A stretch of DNA of 14,850 nt from Oscillospiraceae bacterium (GTDB lineage: Bacteria; Bacillota; Clostridia; Oscillospirales; Oscillospiraceae), in contig JAGBGB010000067.1 of NCBI GenBank assembly GCA_017936205.1, positions 1 through 14,850 of the forward strand, read 5' to 3'. Positions 1-4,931 of this stretch are shown one piece after another; position 1 is the stretch's first letter, and the number at the start of each line of letters is the position of its first letter. A model generated the notes under the pieces. The model was not told the origin of the DNA, ran no database searches, and saw only the letters and a list, made by a program, of their open reading frames with translations. A program made the position numbers and the translations under genes.

Positions 1-131
1 CCATTTTATTGCAGGATGAATATCCTGCACCGCCTATGGCGGCAAGAACAGTATTACAGGTTATTTCTTGGCGGCTTTGCCGCCATGCCGCTTACCAGCG
101 GCATAATAAAACGGTTCATCCGTTTTATTAG
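1..131. repeat. Cluster of five consecutive short hairpins
   Basis: Five perfect stem-loops follow each other with almost no spacing: arms 10-17/22-29 (TGCAGGAT), 30-34/38-42 (CCGCC), 69-75/79-85 (TGGCGGC), 86-92/97-103 (TGCCGCT) and 104-114/120-130 (TAATAAAACGG). No coding frame with a ribosome binding site covers them. The first bases of the window (CCATTTTATT) resemble the right arm of the last hairpin, so the element probably continues beyond the left edge. It may be a hairpin-rich miniature element like the one at 3252-3397, or a structured RNA. A further weak hairpin (172-177/187-192, ATGCCC) lies between here and the next terminator; nothing else is seen in 132-197. Confidence 0.55.
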
Positions 132-197
132 AAATAAGTATGAGCTGACGGGAGCAGGCAGTGTCATATGAATGCCCAAGTGCATGGGGCATAGAAA

Positions 198-241
198 GGA
201 GCTGCCTTGGAGGATGTGTGGCATCCATCCCGGGCAGCTCC
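198..241 (-). terminator. Rho-independent terminator of the DUF3795-like gene
   Basis: Nine-base stem (GGAGCTGCC at 198-206 with GGCAGCTCC at 233-241) with an inner GGATG/CATCC stem at 212-216/222-226. Read on the minus strand it is followed by TTTCTAT, and it lies 32 bases past the stop of the gene at 274-1137, as expected for its terminator. Confidence 0.75.
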
Positions 242-273
242 GATTGCGGATCATTTATTTGATTGCAGTGGGA

Positions 274-1137
274 TCAAGACGGCTGCTTTGCGAGGGCTTC
301 CTTACATCTGCTTGCGGCTTTGGCACTCTTGTACAGATAGAAGAGCTCTGTGACAAAGACTCCCACTACGCCAAAGGTCAGAACCAGTATAGCCAGTGCT
401 GAAATTACAGAAAGGGGAGAGCCTATGAACAACAGTGCGAGGATCGGGGCTACGACATACAAGCCCACGACCCATTTTGCCCAGCTCCATAGGGTCGTCC
501 ATTTCTGAGACAGCTCCCGATCTACATGAAGCAGCGCAGTGGCATTTCCACTATATAGGTATCCTATAGCGAAAACAAACAATATCCCATCGGCAAGGGC
601 AGGGATAATGAAAAGCAATCCATTGGAAGGCAGTATAAAGACAATCAGAATATCGGAAAGGTAACGAAGCAGGCTCAGAATGCCGGCGGTGCGGTAAGAG
701 TCATAAGCCGTTCCCATCCGTAAGAGGGCTATAGAGGTAATTGCCAAGGATCCAATGGATAAATAATCCCCGACGAGGGGCAGATCAAGGAAGGATGTGC
801 ATATGCTGCCCAAGATTCGGGGGATCACCGACAGGAGCAGGATCCACAGACCGGTGCTGATGGTAGCCATTCCTTCCAACGCCAGTTGTTTATGCTTTGC
901 TGCTGCTTGCTCATTTTCTTCACGGATACGGGGCATGACTTGACGATCTGCATATTGACCGCAGTTGTTCTTAATGGTGCAGGCAGCGCAGTCTGCGATC
1001 CCCTTCCTGCGGACGCAGGATGCAATAGAGCAGGCTGTATTCAGGGAAGCACCCGGCCCCTCGGAGCAGCCGAGGCAACGGTGGTCTGTGAAACGGTCGC
1101 AGCCTTCACAATCTTTTCCGCAAAAACCATGTATCAT
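274..1137 (-). CDS. DUF3795-like Cys-rich protein with C-terminal membrane domain
   Basis: A 287-residue protein of unknown function. Residues 1-60 carry ten cysteines (6, 10, 13, 21, 24, 36, 41, 50, 53, 59) in paired CxxC-like spacings including CGKDCEGC, CLGC and CAAC, the pattern of DUF3795 proteins, which suggests metal binding (inference). A charged helical stretch (about 65-88) leads into about six hydrophobic segments near residues 92-112, 125-142, 153-170, 174-196, 220-239 and 243-268, so the Cys-rich part is joined to an integral membrane domain. The start is fixed by AAAGGAGG seven bases upstream and by a promoter at 1166-1194. The gene is transcribed alone, divergent from arcA, and ends at a hairpin terminator. 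Stand-alone DUF3795 proteins are usually shorter and soluble, so this is a less usual layout. Confident as a gene; the role is unknown. Confidence 0.88.
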   Translation of the reverse strand: MIHGFCGKDCEGCDRFTDHRCLGCSEGPGASLNTACSIASCVRRKGIADCAACTIKNNCGQYADRQVMPRIREENEQAAAKHKQLALEGMATISTGLWILLLSVIPRILGSICTSFLDLPLVGDYLSIGSLAITSIALLRMGTAYDSYRTAGILSLLRYLSDILIVFILPSNGLLFIIPALADGILFVFAIGYLYSGNATALLHVDRELSQKWTTLWSWAKWVVGLYVVAPILALLFIGSPLSVISALAILVLTFGVVGVFVTELFYLYKSAKAASRCKEALAKQPS

Positions 1138-1165
1138 ATTGGAACCTCCTTTCTAATCTAAATAT

Positions 1166-1194
1166 ATTTTACCACATTAAAACGGAGATGTCAA
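1166..1194 (-). promoter_or_regulatory. Sigma-A promoter of the DUF3795-like gene
   Basis: Minus strand: perfect -35 TTGACA (1189-1194), 17-base spacer, -10 TAAAAT (1166-1171). It lies just upstream of the ribosome binding site of the gene starting at 1137, giving a short leader of about 20 bases. Confidence 0.85.
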
Positions 1195-1251
1195 TGCAAA
1201 CGCACCACAAAAAATATGTCCAAGAAATATGGAGATTCAAAAAGAAAGGAA

Positions 1252-1280
1252 TTGATTTTCCCACTAATATATGGTACACT
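1252..1280 (+). promoter_or_regulatory. Sigma-A promoter of arcA with extended -10
   Basis: TTGATT (1252-1257), 17-base spacer, TACACT (1275-1280), with TG one base before the -10 box (extended -10). Transcription would begin near 1287, about 100 bases upstream of the arcA start at 1390. The promoter falls inside the longer open frame that begins at 1216, which argues against that upstream start. Confidence 0.75.
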
Positions 1281-1323
1281 AATAAAACAGCGGTTTTGTG
1301 TACGGAAGAAACAAAGTGACGGA

Positions 1324-1375
1324 ATGAAAAGGCTTTCATCCGATAAAAAATACGGATATTCGAAAGATATCGGAT
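1324..1375 (+). promoter_or_regulatory. Stem-loops in the arcA leader
   Basis: The predicted 5' untranslated leader can form ATGAAA/TTTCAT (1324-1329/1334-1339, loop AGGC) and an overlapping 8-base stem ATCCGATA (1338-1345) with TATCGGAT (1368-1375), ending three bases before the GGAGG ribosome binding site at about 1379-1383. ATCCG can alternatively pair with the internal CGGAT (1353-1357). No known riboswitch was recognised; a regulatory role is only possible. Confidence 0.3.
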
Positions 1376-1389
1376 CATGGAGGGCTGTT

Positions 1390-2604
1390 ATGCCTATCAA
1401 TGTAAGAAGTGAGATCGCACCCTTGAAAAAGGTTCTGCTCCACCGACCCGGCAAGGAACTGGAGCAGCTTGTTCCCAACGCATTAGAGCGTCTGTTATTT
1501 GATGATATTCCCTATCTGCAGGGAGCACAGCAGGAGCATGATCGCTTTGCCCAGACTCTGAGAGAGCAAGGGGTTCAGGTTTTCTACCTTTCGGAAGAGA
1601 CTGCAGTGACTTTGGACGGCAATCATGCCTTGAAGGAGCAGTTTATTCTGGACTTTATCCGCAGGAGCGGAGCTGTGGCTCAGAATTATCAGAAGGAGCT
1701 GCTAGAGCTCCTGTCTCAGCTGCCTACTCATGAGATGGTTCTGAAGACCATGACCGGTGTTCGCTTTGACGAGCTCCCCAAGAGGAGCAATCGTTCTCTG
1801 GCGGCATTGCGTCATGACCGTACCCACTTTGTGCTGGATCCCATCCCTAATCTGTATTTTACCAGGGATCCCTTTGCATCCATCGGACATGGCGCATCGG
1901 TGCATCATATGTACTCCCTGACTCGGAATCGGGAGACCATTTATACGGACTATATCCTCCACTATCATCCGGAATGTGCAGGCTGTGTGCCCTTCTACTT
2001 TACCCCGGAGGAGCCCTTCTCTCTGGAGGGCGGCGATATTCTGAATCTCAGTGCAAATGCCATTGCTGTGGGCATTTCCCAGCGTACCATGCCGGAGGCC
2101 GTTGAACGCTTGGCAAGCAATATCTTTGCAGATGAGGCGGCACAGATCCGCCGTGTGTTGGCGTTCGACATTCCCAATCGCAGAGCCTTCATGCATCTGG
2201 ATACTGTCCTGACTCAGGTGGATGCGGATAAGTTCCTGATCCATCCCTCCATTCTGGACACGCTGCGAGTTTATGAGCTGACCAAGGCGAAGAACGGTCT
2301 GAAGGTACGGCAGCTCAGACAGAGCCCGGAACGGATTTTAGCAGAGGCTTGCGGCATAGAGCAGGTGAAGCTGATCCGCTGCGGCGGTGGGGATACCATT
2401 GCCTCCCAGAGAGAGCAGTGGAACGATGGCTCCAATGCCCTGTGCATTAAGCCCGGCACCATCATTGCCTATGATCGGAACTATGTGACCAACTGCCTGT
2501 TGGAGGATGAGGGAATTGAAGTCCTGAAGATCCCCAGCGGTGAGTTGTCCCGTGGTCGTGGCGGTCCCAGATGTATGAGTATGCCCCTGTGGCGAGAAGA
2601 CTGA
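1390..2604 (+). CDS. arcA: Arginine deiminase
   Basis: Cytoplasmic enzyme hydrolysing L-arginine to citrulline and ammonia, first step of the arginine deiminase pathway. The 404-residue length is typical of the family (about 400-420). Expected catalytic residues are all visible: Asp160 in FTRDPF, Glu213 in LEGGD, His269 and Asp271 in MHLDTV, and the nucleophile Cys395 in GGPRCMSMPL near the C-terminus. The chosen ATG has a GGAGG site just upstream; the open frame extends back to 1216, but that part holds the promoter and has no resemblance to the family. The N-terminus from MPINVRSEIA onward aligns with the usual ArcA start. No arcB, arcC, arcD or arginine regulator is beside it, so carbamoyl phosphate formation from citrulline, if it occurs, must use genes elsewhere. 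The gene ends at a bidirectional terminator shared with the convergent XRE gene. Confidence 0.96.
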   Translation: MPINVRSEIAPLKKVLLHRPGKELEQLVPNALERLLFDDIPYLQGAQQEHDRFAQTLREQGVQVFYLSEETAVTLDGNHALKEQFILDFIRRSGAVAQNYQKELLELLSQLPTHEMVLKTMTGVRFDELPKRSNRSLAALRHDRTHFVLDPIPNLYFTRDPFASIGHGASVHHMYSLTRNRETIYTDYILHYHPECAGCVPFYFTPEEPFSLEGGDILNLSANAIAVGISQRTMPEAVERLASNIFADEAAQIRRVLAFDIPNRRAFMHLDTVLTQVDADKFLIHPSILDTLRVYELTKAKNGLKVRQLRQSPERILAEACGIEQVKLIRCGGGDTIASQREQWNDGSNALCIKPGTIIAYDRNYVTNCLLEDEGIEVLKIPSGELSRGRGGPRCMSMPLWRED

Positions 2605-2680
2605 CTTCTTTCTAATTGAAAATGGAAAATAGAAAGCGGAAAATGATCCGTCATTGACCGCAGAATCATTTGAAGCATAA

Positions 2681-2722
2681 CAAACGACAGCATAGAGGAT
2701 ACAAGCTCTATGCTGTCGTTTG
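2681..2722. terminator. Bidirectional terminator, copy 1 of a repeated palindrome
   Basis: Perfect 17-base stem (2681-2697 with 2706-2722) around the 8-base loop GATACAAG. It lies between the convergent arcA and XRE genes and can serve both. The inner 40 nucleotides differ at a single position from the hairpin at 3517-3568, and similarity continues into the left flank (CATTTGAAGC here, CATTCGAAGC there). Confidence 0.8.
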
Positions 2723-2750
2723 CTATTTACACGATTTGCTGATTTGGAAT

Positions 2751-2993
2751 CTATTCATTTCCCAACAGCCAGTCTACCGATACCTTTAGGATCTTGGCGA
2801 TGGCTCTTAGCTCGTAGTCAGCTACAAATCGTGTTCCAAGCTCTATGCGAGATACGCTGTCTCGCTCTATGGTGATGCCTGCAAGCTGAAGCTTTGCTGC
2901 AAGGGCATTTTGTGTAAGCCGCATCTTGCATCGAGCCTCGTGTATGCGATCACCACAAATGTTTTTCTTGCCTTCATAGTCGTATATTTTCAT
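2751..2993 (-). CDS. XRE-family helix-turn-helix regulator
   Basis: Small DNA-binding protein of 80 residues consisting of little more than one HTH_3/Cro-CI domain. Residues 16-50 give the helix-turn-helix (RIHEARCKMRLTQNALAAKL, then ITIERDSVSRIE), and the family-type end KILKVSVDWLLG lies at 68-78. The open frame reaches back to 3044, but the ATG at 2993 has a GGAG site six bases upstream and the longer form would overlap the promoters, so 2993 is preferred. It is divergent from a tiny gene at 3090, sharing a 96-base promoter region with a 12-base direct repeat that may be its operator. It probably represses itself and the divergent gene (inference from layout). No membrane, peptidase or toxin domain is present. 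Confidence 0.88.
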   Translation of the reverse strand: MKIYDYEGKKNICGDRIHEARCKMRLTQNALAAKLQLAGITIERDSVSRIELGTRFVADYELRAIAKILKVSVDWLLGNE

Positions 2994-3031
2994 AGCATTC
3001 TCCATATAGATGAAAAAGATCAGAATGATTC

Positions 3032-3060
3032 TTGACTTTAACATAAAAACGGAGAATAAT
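3032..3060 (+). promoter_or_regulatory. Promoter of the small gene at 3090
   Basis: TTGACT (3032-3037), 17-base spacer, AATAAT (3055-3060). The predicted start is near 3067, with GGAGGAG at 3081-3087 ahead of the ATG at 3090. The -35 box overlaps a short palindrome (AGAAT-G-ATTCT, 3022-3032). It is interlocked with a minus-strand promoter occupying 3040-3068. Confidence 0.65.
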
Positions 3061-3068
3061 TGTGTTAA
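3040..3068 (-). promoter_or_regulatory. Candidate promoter of the XRE gene
   Basis: Minus strand: TTAACA (3063-3068), 17-base spacer, TATGTT (3040-3045). The boxes lie between and around those of the opposing promoter, so both cannot easily be occupied at once. The -10 box is a weaker match than that of the other promoter. Confidence 0.45.
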
Positions 3069-3089
3069 AGATCAGAATATGGAGGAGCT

Positions 3090-3257
3090 ATGGAAAAAAA
3101 TAAGCGAGAACTGATAGGCTCAGCAATAGAATTAGTGAAAATAGGAAAAAAATTAGAGGATTCCCGCAATCGAATGAAGACGTTAGTGGAGCAAGGTGTG
3201 CCCTATGACTCCGAAGATATGCGAACGGCATTAGAAGAATGCTTGATGTTATACTGA
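3090..3257 (+). CDS. Truncated small protein of unknown function
   Basis: A 55-codon open frame with an excellent GGAGG site five bases upstream and a good promoter, divergent from the XRE gene. The product is charged and mostly helical (begins MEKNKRELIGSAIELVKIGK; contains LVEQGVPYDSEDMRTALEE at 32-50). Only the first 54 codons are native. Codon 54 (TTA, 3249-3251) is the insertion point of a miniature element, whose first bases supply a Tyr codon and the TGA stop. Joining codon 54 directly to 3401 gives a continuous 75-residue frame. I do not recognise the family with certainty; such small helical proteins next to XRE regulators may be antirepressors or accessory factors, but nothing in the sequence shows that. 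Whether the truncated product still works is unknown. Confidence 0.65.
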   Translation: MEKNKRELIGSAIELVKIGKKLEDSRNRMKTLVEQGVPYDSEDMRTALEECLMLY

Positions 3258-3397
3258 GTTTCTTTAGAAAGTAGACATTCGCAAATGGCTACTTTCTATA
3301 GCCCGAAAGGGCGTAGAAACTCGTATGAGACGCTTTTTGTGCCTTTCGGCACAAAAAGATTCCATTAAAAGTGTCTACTTTTAATGGAATAATAGTA
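3252..3397. mobile_element. 146-bp hairpin-rich miniature inverted-repeat element (MITE-like)
   Basis: Non-coding insertion with imperfect terminal inverted repeats: the 28 bases inward from 3252 and from 3397 match in register at 19 positions, including the outer TACT, TTC at positions 9-11 and the inner AAAGTAGACA (3268-3277 and complement 3372-3381). It is flanked by a TTA duplication (3249-3251 and 3398-3400). Inside are stem-loops 3265-3274/3289-3298, 3301-3304/3309-3312 (GAAA loop), 3333-3343/3348-3358 (TTTC loop) and 3359-3372/3377-3390 (14-base perfect stem). It has no transposase gene and would need one supplied in trans; the family is not identified. Its excision restores the reading frame of the small gene, which supports these exact ends. 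Confidence 0.72.
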
Positions 3398-3400
3398 TTA

Positions 3401-3466
3401 GATATACAGTGGAGAAAACTGGAACAGCGGCATCTGCATATAAAGGAAGAATTTGGTGCAACATAA
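3401..3466 (+). pseudogene. Detached 3' end of the small gene at 3090
   Basis: Read in the frame that continues codon 54 after removal of the miniature element, this stretch encodes 21 residues (DIQWRKLEQRHLHIKEEF, then GAT) and a TAA stop at 3464-3466. It is charged and helical like the first part, so the undisturbed protein would have been 75 residues. As it stands, the segment has no start codon or ribosome binding site of its own. Bases 3467-3516 hold nothing recognisable. Confidence 0.65.
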
Positions 3467-3516
3467 AAGTGAATAACGGTAGTGACAGATGTGCGATTAC
3501 AGGAAAGCATTCGAAG

Positions 3517-3568
3517 CAAAAGAAACGACAGCATAGAGGATACGAGCTCTATGCTGTCGTTTCTTTTG
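3517..3568. terminator. Terminator of the patB-ccdA-tlpA operon, copy 2 of the repeated palindrome
   Basis: Perfect 22-base stem (3517-3538 with 3547-3568) around the loop GATACGAG, directly after the stop of the thioredoxin gene on the minus strand. A run of T residues in the lower stem suits intrinsic termination. The core is nearly identical to 2681-2722. It can also stop plus-strand transcription from the small gene. Confidence 0.8.
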
Positions 3569-3569
3569 A

Positions 3570-4244
3570 TTATTCGTTGGCGTTGTAGATCATATCGATG
3601 CCCCGTTGGAGGGTTTCGGCATTGATGGCACCGGTGGCTTGGGCGATGCCGTGACCTTCGGCATCTAAGAAGTAGGTGGTGGGCAGGGAATATACGCTGT
3701 AAGCAGTGGCAGCTTCATAATCTGTGTCATAGAAGACAGGGAAGCTGTAGCCGGAGTTGTCAATGAATTGGGAGGCGGACTCCGAGGTTTCACGGGAGCC
3801 GTCGGTCATATTGACCATAAGGAAATGGATCTCCTCACCTAACTCCTTGTATGCGGCATCGAAGTCCGGCATTTCGCTCTGACAGGGACCGCACCAGCTT
3901 GCCCAGAAGTTCAGGACAACAGGCCTCCCACGATAATCAGACAGCTTGTGTGCAAGCCCGTCCCGATCATAGACGGTGAAATCCGGTGCAAGGGGCGGTT
4001 CTGTGCTGCTGGGTTCCGTGGCATCCGTAGCGGGAGCAGTGGAAACAGGGGGCTCTTCTGTGGGAATGGGGGTGTCAGTGACAGGGGCTTCGGTGGAGGA
4101 TGCAGAGGGTGGTTGTGTGCTTGGCATTTGGGTAGACAGCTGCTCCGGTGCAAGGCTGGGACTTAGCTGATTGTACAGGAATGCAGCCCCAATAAGCACT
4201 GCGATCAGACCGAAGAGGGAAAGCAAAAGGGCTTTGTTTTTCAT
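3570..4244 (-). CDS. TlpA/ResA-like membrane-anchored thioredoxin
   Basis: Extracytoplasmic thiol-disulfide oxidoreductase of 224 residues. An N-terminal hydrophobic segment (about residues 5-24) without a lipobox cysteine indicates a membrane anchor. Residues 30-86 form a Pro/Ser/Thr-rich spacer. A redoxin/AhpC-TSA fold follows (about 87-220) with the active site WCGPC at 117-121 and the cis-proline site SLPTTYF (Pro188). ResA and TlpA proteins usually reduce disulfides on the outer face of the membrane using electrons passed by CcdA, and a ccdA gene lies 13 bases upstream in the same operon. The start has AAAGGAGG eight bases before it. The client is not evident: no cytochrome c maturation gene is in the window, so the partner could be any exported Cys-containing protein. 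Confidence 0.92.
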   Translation of the reverse strand: MKNKALLLSLFGLIAVLIGAAFLYNQLSPSLAPEQLSTQMPSTQPPSASSTEAPVTDTPIPTEEPPVSTAPATDATEPSSTEPPLAPDFTVYDRDGLAHKLSDYRGRPVVLNFWASWCGPCQSEMPDFDAAYKELGEEIHFLMVNMTDGSRETSESASQFIDNSGYSFPVFYDTDYEAATAYSVYSLPTTYFLDAEGHGIAQATGAINAETLQRGIDMIYNANE

Positions 4245-4257
4245 GAATGTGCCTCCT

Positions 4258-4917
4258 TTAACTCAGTAGACTCAGCAATCTGCCTAAGAGCCCGGTAGCC
4301 ATTAGGATACCGACGATGATCAGCAGACAGCCGCTTATGGCATTGATAAGGGAATAATGCTTCTTGACCCAATCGAAGGCGGACTTCAAACGATCGATGA
4401 GCACAGCACTGAGGAGGAAGGGGATCCCCAAGCCCAGAGAGTAGCACAGCAGCATCAGCATTCCGGTCAGGGTGCTGCCCTGCTGAGATGCCTGCATCAG
4501 CGCAGAGCCCAAGAAGGCTCCCACACAGGGGGTCCAGCCTACGGAGAAGATCAGTCCGAAAAGCAGGGCAGAGAAGAAGCCCATATCCCGATTCTTCACG
4601 GTACCGCCTCCACGGAAAAGGTTGAACTTGAATACGCCAAGGAAGTGCAGACCGAAGAAGATTACGATCAGACCCGAAACAATGTTTACCACGGTCTGAT
4701 GCTGCTTCAAGAAGCTGCCTACAGTACCGGCCAAAGCACCCATAAGCACGAACATCAGAGTGAAGCCGATGACAAAGCCGAAGGCGGAGGTTAGGGTTTT
4801 TCTTGTGCTGCGGACACCGCCGCCTGCGAAGTAGGAGATATAAATGGGCAGCATAGGCAGCAGACAGGGAGAGAGGAAGGTGATGATCCCTTCCAGAAAG
4901 GTGATCAAATATTGCAT
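4258..4917 (-). CDS. ccdA: CcdA-type thiol-disulfide carrier membrane protein
   Basis: Integral membrane protein of 219 residues matching the CcdA/DsbD transmembrane domain. It carries reducing equivalents from cytoplasmic thioredoxin across the membrane to extracytoplasmic thioredoxin-like proteins. Six hydrophobic segments are visible (about 5-27, 45-67, 75-93, 113-133, 152-176, 190-213). The two redox cysteines sit in conserved contexts, LSPCLLP (Cys18) and WTPCVGA (Cys131), and the Gly-rich loops typical of the family are present. Its ribosome binding site AAAGGAG overlaps the stop codon of patB, and the TlpA-like gene follows after 13 bases. This arrangement indicates co-transcription and a dedicated ccdA-tlpA reductive relay. 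Confidence 0.94.
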   Translation of the reverse strand: MQYLITFLEGIITFLSPCLLPMLPIYISYFAGGGVRSTRKTLTSAFGFVIGFTLMFVLMGALAGTVGSFLKQHQTVVNIVSGLIVIFFGLHFLGVFKFNLFRGGGTVKNRDMGFFSALLFGLIFSVGWTPCVGAFLGSALMQASQQGSTLTGMLMLLCYSLGLGIPFLLSAVLIDRLKSAFDWVKKHYSLINAISGCLLIIVGILMATGLLGRLLSLLS

Positions 4918-4931
4918 AAATCAAAACTCCT

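Larger units (their letters stand above)
3015..3078. promoter_or_regulatory. 12-base direct repeat, candidate XRE operators
   Basis: AAAGATCAGAAT occurs exactly at 3015-3026 and again at 3067-3078, 52 bases apart (about five helical turns). One copy lies just downstream of each divergent promoter's -10 box, around the expected start sites, where a repressor would act on both directions. Binding by the XRE protein is inference. Confidence 0.5.

Noticed and set aside
1216..1389. N-terminal extension of arcA to the ATG at 1216
   Set aside because: The extension contains the arcA promoter, is not ArcA-like, and lacks a suitable ribosome site; the ATG at 1390 has GGAGG and matches the family start.
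2751..3044. 97-residue form of the XRE protein from the ATG at 3044
   Set aside because: It would overlap both divergent promoters and has no ribosome site; GGAG stands before the ATG at 2993.
3090..3257. Toxin-antitoxin pair with the XRE gene
   Set aside because: The layout is divergent rather than a tight co-directional pair, and the small product shows no toxin fold or motif.
3289..3534. 81-codon minus-strand open frame
   Set aside because: Runs through the inverted repeats of the miniature element and the terminator; no ribosome site and low-complexity product.
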